Assembly (NCBI RefSeq): GCF_001549985.1
Contig: NZ_LROZ01000005.1
Coordinates: forward strand, 967 to 64,966
DNA length: 64,000 bases
Direction of reading: 5' to 3'
DNA from: Myroides odoratus
GTDB taxonomy: Bacteria; Bacteroidota; Bacteroidia; Flavobacteriales; Flavobacteriaceae
Part shown: in pieces, positions 51,579-60,877 of the stretch
How positions within the stretch are numbered: position 1 is the stretch's first letter
Layout of the letters: every line of letters begins with the position of its first letter
Translations under genes and position numbers: made by a program
Notes under the pieces: model-generated
The model's input: the letters and a program-made list of their open reading frames with translations, nothing else
Databases searched by the model: none
What the model was told of the DNA's origin: nothing

Positions 51579-52646
51579 TTAGACTAAAGTCTTCATCTGT
51601 TTTAATACAGCAGTTAATGTCTCTACACTTGAAAGAGATACAGCATTATACAAAGAGGCGCGGTATCCACCTACCGAACGATGTCCCTTAATATTGGTAA
51701 TTTGAGCTTCCGTACACAGTTGGTCAAATATAGCATTCAGCTGTTCATCCTTGAACGCAAATGTAACATTCATCTTCGATCGATCTTCTATTGCTGCTGT
51801 TCCCGATACAAAATCTAGTTCATCCAACGTTTGGTATAACAACGCTGCTTTTTTATTGTTGATGACTTCTATAGCTGCAACTCCACCTTGTTGTTTCAGC
51901 CATCTCAAGTTTAACAAACACGTATAAACAGCAAATACATTGGCTGTATGATATAAACTATCTTTAGCAATATGTTCTTGGTAATCCAGCATTTGCGGAA
52001 TAGCTCTCTTTGTTTTTCCGAGAATTTCCTCTTTGGTTATAATCAAGCTAACACCTGCTGAGCCAATATTTTTCTGTGCCCCAGCATAGATTAAATCAAT
52101 CTGATCATAAGCAAATTCACGCGAATAAATATCCGAACTCATATCACACACTAGCGGTGCATTTGTCTGTGGGAGGTAATTAAACTGTGTTCCATAAATC
52201 GTATTATTCGAGGTAAAATGAAGGTAATCTACCTCCTCCTCTACTCGTACCTTCTTCGGAATATAGGAAAAATGCTGATCCTCAGAACTCGCTACTACCT
52301 TTACTTCTCCCAGCATTTGAGCTTGTTCAATTGCTTTACTAGACCAAGTACCTGTGTTAATATAAGCTGCTTTTTGTTGCATTAAATTATAGGGAATACG
52401 CAAAAACTCCATGCTTGCTCCTCCCTGTAAAAACAAAGCGACATACCCTTTCTTGTCCAATCCCAATAGCTCTAAACTCAAATGCCTCGCTTCTTCTAAG
52501 GCCGCAATAAATTCTTTACTACGATGTGAAATAGAGAGAATCGACATTCCCGTATTTTCAAAATTGAGAACAGCTTGAGCTGCTTGTTCGTATACCGTTT
52601 GAGGCAACAAACTAGGTCCTGCACAAAAGTTATGTACTGCTTTCAT
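51579..52646 (-). CDS. serC: Phosphoserine aminotransferase
   Basis: 355 residues, the usual SerC length. HNFCAGPSLLPQTVYEQA at the N-terminus, LFLQGGASMEF near residue 70, the PLP lysine in IYAGAQKNIGSAGVSLI near residue 195, and HRSVGGYRASLYNAV near residue 325. All expected residues present, unlike the serA-like gene downstream. It converts phosphohydroxypyruvate to phosphoserine with glutamate. Starts 4 bp after the acyl-CoA reductase gene in the same operon. Confidence 0.96.
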   Translation of the reverse strand: MKAVHNFCAGPSLLPQTVYEQAAQAVLNFENTGMSILSISHRSKEFIAALEEARHLSLELLGLDKKGYVALFLQGGASMEFLRIPYNLMQQKAAYINTGTWSSKAIEQAQMLGEVKVVASSEDQHFSYIPKKVRVEEEVDYLHFTSNNTIYGTQFNYLPQTNAPLVCDMSSDIYSREFAYDQIDLIYAGAQKNIGSAGVSLIITKEEILGKTKRAIPQMLDYQEHIAKDSLYHTANVFAVYTCLLNLRWLKQQGGVAAIEVINNKKAALLYQTLDELDFVSGTAAIEDRSKMNVTFAFKDEQLNAIFDQLCTEAQITNIKGHRSVGGYRASLYNAVSLSSVETLTAVLKQMKTLV

Positions 52647-52650
52647 CCCT

Positions 52651-53709
52651 TTATAATTTTAGTAAAAATTCAAGCGTATCTACTTGATCTGCATAATCCC
52701 AAAGTTGTGGATGTTGCGTTTGTCCAAAAGCGATACTATCCTCCGTTAATTCATTAGATACGATACACTGTATTTTATCTTCGTCCTTACGCAATCGTTC
52801 AACCACCTCATCAATAGCATCATAATACTCATAATAGATGGAAGAGATTGGTGAAGCATATGAAGCATCTTCTTTTATGGTTAAGAATCCATTGTCTAAT
52901 AGCTTAAACTCGCTCATCAAGAAAACGGCTTTATTATAATCGTAATTATTTGCATAGCGCTCATATTCAATTACGTCTCTTTGTTCGTACATACCTTGAA
53001 AAAAAGCATCGAAGTTATAGCCTCTAGGCACAAACAATTTCGATACATTGCGACAGCCTAACCCGTAGAACGTAAAAATATCTTTTCCTAATTCCACTAA
53101 TTGTTCAGGCGTCTCTTCACCAGTAAGCAAAGCAACAGAATTTCTATTTTTGCGAATAACGTGTGGAACTGAATTAAAATAGTAATCAAAATAACGAGCC
53201 GTATTATTGCTTCCTGTTGCAATTACAGCGTCAAATCCTTCCATTTTTCCATCAATAAAAATCAATCGATCTTGGAATTGTGGTTCAACGGTTTGCAAGT
53301 ATTTCGCTAGGAAAGGCAAAAGTTTTTGATCGTTTGATGATAATTTGACCAAAGCGATATTTCCAGAAATCAAAACGGATAATAAATCGTGAAATCCTAC
53401 TAATGGAATATTTCCGGCTAAGATTAGTCCTACCTTTTTTAGAGGTTCTCTAGAAAAATCATAGGCAGAGCACCATTGTGCAATATTTTCTTCCGTCAAG
53501 GCATCTGCCCAAGATTGCACGGCAAGAAGAACTTGTTCTTTTACAAACCATCCGTTATAATGTACAGATGTTTCAATTAAAGCTTCAAATGAGGAGAAAA
53601 AAGCATCATTATGTTCAACTTTTTCACTTTTTACAAATTCATTAGTAGCAAATTGTCTTAAAAAATCTCCTAACGCTACGAATGCTTTTTTTTTAGCTTC
53701 TAAATCCAT
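52651..53709 (-). CDS. Acyl-CoA reductase (LuxC-like)
   Basis: 352 residues. Aldehyde-dehydrogenase-like LuxC fold: VGLILAGNIPLVGFHDLLSV near residue 93, VIATGSNNTARYFDYYFNSV near 158 and the active-site Cys in FYGLGCRNVSKLFVPRGY near 207. In Bacteroidota this family commonly precedes serC and serA; its substrate there is not established and it has no link to bioluminescence. A minus-strand TAACTTTG box (53750-53757) is a likely promoter for the whole operon. Confidence 0.9.
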   Translation of the reverse strand: MDLEAKKKAFVALGDFLRQFATNEFVKSEKVEHNDAFFSSFEALIETSVHYNGWFVKEQVLLAVQSWADALTEENIAQWCSAYDFSREPLKKVGLILAGNIPLVGFHDLLSVLISGNIALVKLSSNDQKLLPFLAKYLQTVEPQFQDRLIFIDGKMEGFDAVIATGSNNTARYFDYYFNSVPHVIRKNRNSVALLTGEETPEQLVELGKDIFTFYGLGCRNVSKLFVPRGYNFDAFFQGMYEQRDVIEYERYANNYDYNKAVFLMSEFKLLDNGFLTIKEDASYASPISSIYYEYYDAIDEVVERLRKDEDKIQCIVSNELTEDSIAFGQTQHPQLWDYADQVDTLEFLLKL

Positions 53710-53715
53710 ATTGAT

Positions 53716-53757
53716 TTGTTTCTGAAATGTTTTGGGTGTAAATTTGTAGCAAAGTTA
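53716..53757. promoter_or_regulatory. Divergent promoters of the ferredoxin gene and the serine operon
   Basis: Plus strand: TTG (53716-53718), 20-bp spacer, TAAATTTG (53739-53746) for the ferredoxin gene. Minus strand: TAACTTTG (53757-53750) for the acyl-CoA reductase operon. The boxes lie three bases apart, so expression is likely interdependent. Confidence 0.7.
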
Positions 53758-53779
53758 ATACATATAAAACAAAATATAA

Positions 53780-54133
<354 letters not shown>

Positions 54134-54181
54134 TCTGTAGACAGAAAAAATCACAGCAATATGCTGAGATATTTCATAACG

Positions 54182-54220
54182 AAAAAGAGATTTGGGCCCT
54201 TTCCAAATCTCTTTTTTTTA
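54182..54220. terminator. Terminator after the ferredoxin gene (stem shared with 56568-56602)
   Basis: AAAAAGAGATTTGG / CCAAATCTCTTTTT, 14-bp stem, T-run. The same stem recurs 2.4 kb away with a different loop. Confidence 0.92.
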
Positions 54221-54309
54221 TTATTATTCGCTGTAAAAGCGAACTTGTTCATCATGCTTAATAGAAGTCATACTTGCATCCCCCTATCCATCTTATCTTC
54301 TTTCGATTT

Positions 54310-55416
54310 TTAATGTGGCATGCGAATAATAGGTTTTAATGTGATTCCATTTTCAGCATCAGCTACTGCCTGATTAATTTGTTCTAATTCATAAAATTTA
54401 ATCATTTTATCGAAAGGGAACAAACCATCTACATACAACTGAATCAGTTTTGGAATAAATAAATCCGGAATACTATCTCCTTCAATCACTGACCTAATAC
54501 TCACGCCCTTCGAGAAAGGCAAATAATCAACTTCTAGCTTTCCTCCTGCACGCATTACGCCTAAAGTATACACGGTACCATTTTTTCTCATGGCCTTTAC
54601 CAATTCATTTATAACCGGGCTAATTGCTGTAGTATCAACGGCGTGATGTAATCCATTGGGAAGCAAATTTTCATGAATATATTGAGCAACTGCTGGAATT
54701 TGCTTACTATTAATAGTATGCGTGGCACCTAATGTTTTGGCAAACGCCAATCGTTCTTCATTGATATCAATAGCAATAATTGTTGTACATCCAACGACCT
54801 TTGCTGCCATAATAGCTGCTATCCCTACAGGACCAACCCCTGTTACGGCAATACTATCTCCCGCTTGCGGTTTAGCTACATTAAGCACCGTTCCTGCTCC
54901 CGTTTGAATCCCACAGCCCAAGGGACCTAAAAGTGCTAAATCTACTTCTTTAGGAACTTTGATCACACTACTTTCATTGGTTAGTGAATACGTAGCAAAA
55001 GAAGATTGATTAAAAAAGAAACCGTGCACTTTTTGATGATTATCAGTATAGGGTGCACTTCCATCTGCTCTTGTACCTCTTAAATTCAATACAAAGGCTT
55101 CTAAACAATAGGAAGGATGACCAGAAATACACTCCTCACATATTCCACAAGATCCTGGTGCTAAAACAACATGATCACCTACAGCTACTTTCTTTATATT
55201 TGCTCCTATTTTCTCAACAATTCCCGCCCCTTCATGTCCCAAAATACCAGGTATTGGAAAAGGCATATCTTGATTAGCTACTGCTATATCTGTATGACAG
55301 ATCCCTGTTGCAACTATTTTTACTAAAATTTCATCTGCACGCGGCTCCTCTAAATCAATCGTTTTCACCGTAAATTTACTTTTGTGTTCAGGTAAAACTG
55401 CTGCTTTTATTTTCAT
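54310..55416 (-). CDS. Zinc-dependent alcohol dehydrogenase (aryl/terpene-alcohol type)
   Basis: 368 residues of the medium-chain dehydrogenase family. Catalytic zinc ligands in TGICHTDIAV and GILGHEGAGIVEKIG; the structural zinc site CGICEECISGHPSYC has all four Cys; the NAD-binding motif is VTGVGPVGIAAIMA near residue 190, and IAIDINEERL fits NAD(H). Sequence style resembles aryl- and geraniol-type dehydrogenases; the exact alcohol is unknown. Lies downstream of a DUF4334 gene on the same strand, between two copies of the same hairpin. Confidence 0.92.
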   Translation of the reverse strand: MKIKAAVLPEHKSKFTVKTIDLEEPRADEILVKIVATGICHTDIAVANQDMPFPIPGILGHEGAGIVEKIGANIKKVAVGDHVVLAPGSCGICEECISGHPSYCLEAFVLNLRGTRADGSAPYTDNHQKVHGFFFNQSSFATYSLTNESSVIKVPKEVDLALLGPLGCGIQTGAGTVLNVAKPQAGDSIAVTGVGPVGIAAIMAAKVVGCTTIIAIDINEERLAFAKTLGATHTINSKQIPAVAQYIHENLLPNGLHHAVDTTAISPVINELVKAMRKNGTVYTLGVMRAGGKLEVDYLPFSKGVSIRSVIEGDSIPDLFIPKLIQLYVDGLFPFDKMIKFYELEQINQAVADAENGITLKPIIRMPH

Positions 55417-55664
55417 AACTCTCCTTTTTAGTTGGTTTATTTTTTGTTTTCATTCGTATGTGTCTTCCGGCTATCTGTTGACATGAATTGTGTTTTAACT
55501 CTACAAAAACAGCCTAAAAGCCGTTGAGTAGAATCACAATAAAATGAGAGTAACTCCCTATGAGTCACCTCAGTATTACTTACTTAATATGCAACAAAAT
55601 ATGAAGGAATAAACAACTCTAATATTTGTTCTATTTGAAGACTGTCAGTTAAAATTTCAACTGT

Positions 55665-56192
55665 TTATATTTCTAATTTCAAGGTGGAGTGATCATCTCT
55701 TTCTAATAGAAAGAAGAAAGGGGTACGATCCTCTTTTAAGTCCATTACTCCTAGTGCTTTATTTTCGTCAATTTTTACGAATATATCCAATATAGCTAGT
55801 TCATCGTAAATCATAGTTGCACATAATTTACCTCTATATTCCGTAGCTCTTAAACGCGCTCTGGATTTTTTTGTTGGTTCTTTAGAACTAAATTTCTTCT
55901 TTTCCTCTTTCGTTTTTCCCATTAAACTAGTTGGGTTGACAGAAAAAATCCCCTTCCCATCTTCAGTAAAATAAAGCAAAGGATGTACCTCTTCTAACGT
56001 GATGAATTTTTTTCCATACCATCCAGTCTTTTCTAACTCACCATCTAATTGATTTTCTGTATAAATGGAAGATCCTTTCCATTGTCCAATCATAAAATCT
56101 ACTGTAGCAGGTTCCAATTCATCAAATATTTTGAATGCTTCTTTAACGGTAGTCTTTTTTTCTTTTAATAGGTCATTAAGTTTCGTTTTCAT
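55665..56192 (-). CDS. DUF4334 / GXWXG domain protein
   Basis: 175 residues. The N-terminal GXWXG motif appears as FMIGQWKGSSIYTENQLDGE near residue 33, followed by LEKTGWYGKKFI; the C-terminal DUF4334 half contains RARLRATEYRGKLCATMIYD and AILDIFVKIDENKALGVMDL. The family is annotated as of unknown function. It is 248 bp upstream of the alcohol dehydrogenase gene on the same strand, which suggests a shared catabolic or detoxifying role, as inference only. Confidence 0.87.
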   Translation of the reverse strand: MKTKLNDLLKEKKTTVKEAFKIFDELEPATVDFMIGQWKGSSIYTENQLDGELEKTGWYGKKFITLEEVHPLLYFTEDGKGIFSVNPTSLMGKTKEEKKKFSSKEPTKKSRARLRATEYRGKLCATMIYDELAILDIFVKIDENKALGVMDLKEDRTPFFFLLERDDHSTLKLEI

Positions 56193-56607
56193 TTTCCATT
56201 TCTTTTAAATTAAACCTCTATTATCTTGTGTGTTTTTAGTATTGCTACTGATGTATTTTATAGTGAAAAAACAATAAAAAACACAAATCAATTCCTAAAA
56301 AACATATTAATTCAACGAATTAACACTACCTAATCTACATATTATATTATAAAAAATAAAAAAATTATACATTATTTAAACATCAACTCTAAACAAATCT
56401 CATTTCGTCAATTAATTATTGTAAAAGCTTTATTTTCAGTCATCTCGTTAACTCATTTTTATAATTGTATCAAAAAAGAATCTCGTTCAAAAACGAACCA
56501 CTGACCGTATAAACCCCAAGAAAAGAGTATCCTTTTTATTTTTCTATGGTGGTACTACTCTAAAAACAAAAAGAGATTTGGGTTCTGTCCAAATCTCTTT
56601 TTGTTAT
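56193..56607. other. Intergenic region, AT-rich
   Basis: 415 bp without a gene. The right end holds the second copy of the ferredoxin-type terminator stem; the left part must hold the DUF4334 promoter, which I could not identify. Confidence 0.45.
56568..56602. terminator. Terminator after the 75-residue protein gene (same stem as 54182-54216)
   Basis: AAAAAGAGATTTGG / CCAAATCTCTTTTT, identical stem to the ferredoxin terminator, loop GTTCTGT instead of GCCCTTT. It lies 6 bp after the minus-strand stop at 56608. Confidence 0.9.
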
Positions 56608-56835
56608 TTATTTATTTTTACTCGGTGTTAGTATAAAATAGATTACATAAATCCACCCTAACAATCCGTGAATAATAGCCCAAAGTACAGATTTATTCCG
56701 TGACCAAGAGGCTACAATTGCAATAATAGTTCCTAATCCAACACCTCCCAAAATTCCTGCATTTCCACCAGAACTGGCGAAAGCTTGTGTCCCTACTAAC
56801 AAGAAAAACACAAGTAACAATAGATACTTTTTCAT
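56608..56835 (-). CDS. Small exported or membrane protein
   Basis: 75 residues. A signal peptide (MKKYLLLLVFFLLVGTQAFA), a Gly-rich helix (GILGGVGLGTIIAIVASW) and a second hydrophobic helix (VLWAIIHGLLGWIYVIYFIL) before a short basic tail. No family recognised; similar short Gly-rich membrane proteins are common in Bacteroidota. It has clear boundaries and its own terminator. Lies 82 bp after the LtaS-like gene on the same strand, possibly in the same transcript. Confidence 0.72.
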   Translation of the reverse strand: MKKYLLLLVFFLLVGTQAFASSGGNAGILGGVGLGTIIAIVASWSRNKSVLWAIIHGLLGWIYVIYFILTPSKNK

Positions 56836-56917
56836 CGGTTATGTTTTTTAATTCGCTTTAAATTAATTATTTACAACTAAAAAACCAAAGAAAAATTAAA
56901 AAAAGAAACTACAGAAT

Positions 56918-58957
56918 CTAGTTTGACTTTTGATGTTGATTGATGCTTTTGTAAATTTCTACTGTTTTCATTACGGTATAGGCCTGCATCTTATGCTGCA
57001 AATACAAGGCATGGCTAGATGTATGATCTCCGACTTTTAATTTTCGTCTTTCTTGATCTACCCAAGTATAATAATAGGGTTGATTATTTTCAATAGCAAT
57101 AGCCCCTTTATCATCGGCTATAAAGCTATAATCATTCAATGCAAAGCGATGTTCTACTGCTGGGTCAAACAGATCATCTCCAGTATAAAAATAAGCTGCA
57201 TCAGACAACGCTAGATTGAAAATAGTTGGAAAAATATCTTTGTGTGAAGCCAATACATTGGCATCAAAAAAGGCAGGTTTATACTTTTCTGGAATATACA
57301 TCAAGATTGGCACACTTCTTTTCAAAAACCCTTCCTCTGGTGTATACTCAAAAACTTGACGGATATTGTGATCTCCAGAAGCGACAATAATGGTATTTTC
57401 TCCTAAAGGGGAATTGCGAATTTCTTTGATGAAACGAGCGAGTTCTGAAGCAGCATATTGGTGAGAATAAAAATTAGCATAGGCTGTTTGTTCATCGACT
57501 CTAATTTTTTTCTTCATCTCTTCACTCATCGTAATTTTTTGCTTTTGATAATAAGCAGGTACTTCAAAAGGGGTATGATTACTGATCGTTAATCCAAAAA
57601 TAAATTTAGGCGTTTTTGACTCTTTCAATGTCGCTTGAATATAATCAAAAAGGTAACCATCGTGAACACCCCACGCAAATTCTTCTGCCCCTGGGAATTT
57701 CTCTTGGATAAAATTTTTCCCTTGAATCACATCAAACTGTTGCTTCTTAATCATGTTGTCAATATTTCTCCACGAAATACTAGCACCTGTTAAAAAGTAA
57801 GTTTCATATCCACTCTGTTTGAAAGGCAAAGCGATTGAACTAGCAAAAGGAGTATCAAAATAAACAGATTGAGAGATAATGGTTTTTGGAGTACCCAAGA
57901 TAAAATCCTCTAACGTTTGAATCGTTCCATTATATGCAGATAAACTGTTTTTAAAATAATATAGATTAGGCAATTCCTTACTTAAATCTCCTAGTAAGTT
58001 TAGCGTTTCGTTATTCAAATCAAAGTAGTGATTACTCATACTTTCCATTTGTATAAAAACCACATTGGGCGGGTTTTGTGCTAAGAACTCCTTGTGTTTG
58101 GTACGGGTAAATAAGTTAGAATCAAATAATTCTCTTTCGCTTTCTTCTTGGTAGCTTCGTTGTACCTCTTCAGCACTCGCAAAACCGTTGGCTTGTAGTT
58201 CTCGTTCAATATCTGGATTAATGGCATTTTCTTTTCGCTCTGAATTAGCAAACTTCAAAGAATACAACGCATTATAACACAATGAGTTAACAAATTCATT
58301 TTTAGAAATATTCGTATGCTCTCTTCTCAAAGTAAATACCCCTACGCTTCCTCTCATTCCTATAAAAAACAAAGGAAAAATCAGCAAGCCTATCAACCCA
58401 TAAACTTTTGCACGAGATTGAGCAGGTTTTATCACTTTGCGTTTCACGCGTTTACTCCAGAACAACCAAGCAACTACAACTGTAGCATACACCAAAGCGA
58501 TGGAAAACAAAGGATAATCCGTCCACACAGAAGTTAACACTGCTTGGGTATCATCATTAAAAATACCGAAAAACAACAAGTTGATATGCGATTGAAAGAA
58601 TTGGTAAAAGAAATAATCAATAATAATCAGCGTCAAAAAGACAACGGTTACAAATAGTAAATAATAACGAGCAAAAACCGCATAAGCTTTACTAAAACCT
58701 AGTTCATATTTTTTAGGAATAAACAGCGAACTCAACCAAAAAAGTACAAGAGGCAAAAAGCCATAACAGATCGCTGATACGTCAAAACGAGCTCCAACAA
58801 TAAATGCCTCGACAATCTTTCCTTTTTCATGCTCAAAAACTTCAGAAGTACCGTAACTGATTAAAAATATCAATCGTCCAAGTGCAAACAATAAAACAAA
58901 AAATAAAAAATATCGCAATCCATTCAGGACTGTTTTTCGAAAAAGATTAAGATTCAT
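56918..58957 (-). CDS. LtaS/OpgB-like sulfatase-fold phosphotransferase
   Basis: 679 residues. Five N-terminal helices (about 10-215) followed by a periplasmic alkaline-phosphatase/sulfatase domain. Metal- and nucleophile-site motifs: NVVFIQMESMSNHYF (Glu) near residue 292, YNGTIQTLEDFILGTP (Thr nucleophile) near 342, WGVHDGYLFDYI near 430 and ASGDHNIR near 530. This is the lipoteichoic-acid-synthase architecture, but a Gram-negative bacterium has no such polymer. A phosphoglycerol or similar transfer to an envelope glycan or lipid is more likely. A TATTTTTG box (58984-58991, minus) lies upstream. Confidence 0.88.
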   Translation of the reverse strand: MNLNLFRKTVLNGLRYFLFFVLLFALGRLIFLISYGTSEVFEHEKGKIVEAFIVGARFDVSAICYGFLPLVLFWLSSLFIPKKYELGFSKAYAVFARYYLLFVTVVFLTLIIIDYFFYQFFQSHINLLFFGIFNDDTQAVLTSVWTDYPLFSIALVYATVVVAWLFWSKRVKRKVIKPAQSRAKVYGLIGLLIFPLFFIGMRGSVGVFTLRREHTNISKNEFVNSLCYNALYSLKFANSERKENAINPDIERELQANGFASAEEVQRSYQEESERELFDSNLFTRTKHKEFLAQNPPNVVFIQMESMSNHYFDLNNETLNLLGDLSKELPNLYYFKNSLSAYNGTIQTLEDFILGTPKTIISQSVYFDTPFASSIALPFKQSGYETYFLTGASISWRNIDNMIKKQQFDVIQGKNFIQEKFPGAEEFAWGVHDGYLFDYIQATLKESKTPKFIFGLTISNHTPFEVPAYYQKQKITMSEEMKKKIRVDEQTAYANFYSHQYAASELARFIKEIRNSPLGENTIIVASGDHNIRQVFEYTPEEGFLKRSVPILMYIPEKYKPAFFDANVLASHKDIFPTIFNLALSDAAYFYTGDDLFDPAVEHRFALNDYSFIADDKGAIAIENNQPYYYTWVDQERRKLKVGDHTSSHALYLQHKMQAYTVMKTVEIYKSINQHQKSN

Positions 58958-59437
58958 AGGTTATTTTTCAAATACTAAGTGCACAAAAATAAGGATTTAA
59001 TAACAGTTCTATAATCTATTTCGCAACAAATAGCGATGTTTTATCCTCGCTAAGTTCTCTTTTTATTTTAGTCCTATCTTCTCTCTGCAATCAACCCCTG
59101 TTTTTCATTTCTAGCCTTTTTCAGGTTATCTCTTCAAAAGTTCAGGCAAAAAATAACTATAATTGGGGATTTCGCATTTCGCGAAAATGAATGAATTTTG
59201 ACTTAAGTAAGATGAAGTAAAAATTGCGCTGAAAAAAAACTATATTATTACTTACAATTTTGTTCTGAATCGCTCGTAGTTTACTAGGAGCGATTTTTTT
59301 GTTCTACCTTAGATGAACAGAATCACTTCTCGTTTCACGAACCTTGTGGACAACAAACCCTATAAAATTCCCCTATAATTAGGGATAAGTACACCCAATA
59401 ATTTAAAGTAATTTTATACTCAACAAAAAATAGAATC
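58958..59437. other. Intergenic region upstream of the SUFU gene
   Basis: 480 bp without a gene. It contains the LtaS-like -7 box (58984-58991, minus), a 10-bp palindrome TTTCGCGAAA near 59178-59187, a plus-strand terminator hairpin with no upstream gene (59268-59300) and a small dyad TCCC-CTATAATTA-GGGA near 59369-59386. No plus-strand TAnnTTTG box was found. Confidence 0.5.
59268..59300 (+). terminator. Orphan plus-strand terminator
   Basis: AATCGCTC (59268-59275) and GAGCGATT (59288-59295) with a 12-nt loop and TTTTTTT. No plus-strand gene ends before it; the nearest upstream gene is on the minus strand. Confidence 0.6.
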
Positions 59438-60082
59438 ATGACTATAGAAGAATATAAACAACGATACAACGAAGAAGATGCTGTTGGATGGGATTGCATT
59501 ACAGCCTCATTAGAGCAATTATATGGAGATCAAGAACCGCAACATTTTGGCAATCTGTTGCCTTTTTCTTTGGGAGGAGAAAATCCTTTAGATGGCTTAA
59601 GCCTTTACCAAAGTACCCAACAAGAAAATCACTTTCACTTAGTGAGTTATGGATTTTCCAATTTGTACTATGATGAAAGCAAATTAGATGCGGCATACAG
59701 TGGTTTTGGTTTTGAATTGACCTTTCGCTTTAAAAAGCAGGGTGATGATAATATCCATTGGGCGATGAACTTGATGCAGAATCTTGCTAAATACGTTTTT
59801 GATTCTGGTAAATGGTTTGAAGAATTTCACTTCATTCCTACCAATAGTCCCATTCGATTAGAATACGACACCGATTTAGTTGGTATTGCATTTGTTCAAG
59901 ATCCCGAATTAGGTTTCATCGACACCCCACACGGACGTGTTGATTTTTTACAAATGGTGGGGATTACACAAAAAGAATTAGATCAATTATGGGAAAATCC
60001 CAAATTATCAGAAACAGAAAAATTAATTACAAACTTGCGTCTAAACAATCCGCTATTAATTACGGATCTAGATCGAAAATAA
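59438..60082 (+). CDS. Suppressor-of-fused (SUFU) domain protein
   Basis: 214 residues. The SUFU-type domain covers about 15-190: WDCITASLEQLYGDQEPQHF, GENPLDGLSLYQS, HFHLVSYGFSNLYYDESKLD, FGFELTFRFKKQGDDNIHWA and LVGIAFVQDPELGFIDTPHG. In bacteria SUFU-domain proteins are a recognised family of immunity proteins for polymorphic toxins, but they also occur alone. No toxin gene is next to it. First of a run of plus-strand accessory genes. Confidence 0.87.
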   Translation: MTIEEYKQRYNEEDAVGWDCITASLEQLYGDQEPQHFGNLLPFSLGGENPLDGLSLYQSTQQENHFHLVSYGFSNLYYDESKLDAAYSGFGFELTFRFKKQGDDNIHWAMNLMQNLAKYVFDSGKWFEEFHFIPTNSPIRLEYDTDLVGIAFVQDPELGFIDTPHGRVDFLQMVGITQKELDQLWENPKLSETEKLITNLRLNNPLLITDLDRK

Positions 60083-60093
60083 AGAATAACAGC

Positions 60094-60585
60094 ATGAAAT
60101 TGTTTTGCATTTCTTTCTTTTTCTTGTCGCTTATCGGATGTAGCTCTTCTCCCTTAACGCTTACTCCTACACAATATACATACAGTGGAAAAGAACGAAC
60201 GAGACAGCTCGACAAAGAAAACCCAAAATTAGAACCGACTATTACCCTAAGAACAATTAAAAAATCTTTTTGGGGGCGTAAAGCTCTAATAGATGTTCAA
60301 GGTTGGTATAGTTCTTCTGGGCTTCACGCCAGAAGATTAAACCATATCCAAATGATAGAGGAAATGGATGCCGATCAATTAACCTTGACCTTTTATGTAG
60401 AACCAAAAGGAGGTCTTGGAAAGGAAGGTAATTTGATTTATGGGTACAATTATCGACAAATGGTTGAAATTAAAATTCCATCTGAAATCAAGCAATTGCA
60501 TTTTAAGTTAATTGAACAAAACTTAACACAACAAGAAGTGTTAAGTTTTAAATCAACAGTACCTTTAGTGGATAAAGAATCTTAA
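60094..60585 (+). CDS. Hypothetical lipoprotein
   Basis: 163 residues from the ATG at 60094; an in-frame start at 59989 lies inside the SUFU gene and hides the signal. MKLFCISFFFLSLIGC gives Cys16 as the lipidated residue. The rest is a basic, beta-rich domain (TLRTIKKSFWGRKALIDVQG; LTLTFYVEPKGGLGKEGNLI) that I do not recognise. It starts 11 bp after the SUFU gene and is probably co-transcribed with it. Confidence 0.78.
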   Translation: MKLFCISFFFLSLIGCSSSPLTLTPTQYTYSGKERTRQLDKENPKLEPTITLRTIKKSFWGRKALIDVQGWYSSSGLHARRLNHIQMIEEMDADQLTLTFYVEPKGGLGKEGNLIYGYNYRQMVEIKIPSEIKQLHFKLIEQNLTQQEVLSFKSTVPLVDKES

Positions 60586-60625
60586 GCAAAAAAGAACGAA
60601 TTTAGATTGGTCAACCCATATAGAC

Positions 60626-60754
60626 ATGAAAAAACACACCTTACTCCTCGATATGCGAAGAAAAGCAACTCAATTTAGAACAGATGCAAAATCAAATCTA
60701 AATGTTGTAGATAATAAATCCGTTCTATTTACTTTCAACCCTAGTATACAATAG
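60626..60754 (+). CDS. Possible small ORF, 42 residues
   Basis: ATG at 60626, stop at 60752-60754. It reads MKKHTLLLDMRRKATQFRTD and then DAKSNLNVVDNKSVLF. No homology recognised, no signal, no ribosome site or promoter found. It may be a remnant of a longer gene in this accessory region or chance; listed because the gap from 60586 to 60877 holds nothing else. Confidence 0.25.
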   Translation: MKKHTLLLDMRRKATQFRTDAKSNLNVVDNKSVLFTFNPSIQ

Positions 60755-60877
60755 GAAATAGTGCATGATAATTGCTATCAATTTAACGAATCAGCAAAAG
60801 AAATCAAGTAAAACACAAGAGAACATCCTTGTTTTTTCTTTTTTTTATTATCTTCACCTTAACACAACACAATCGAT

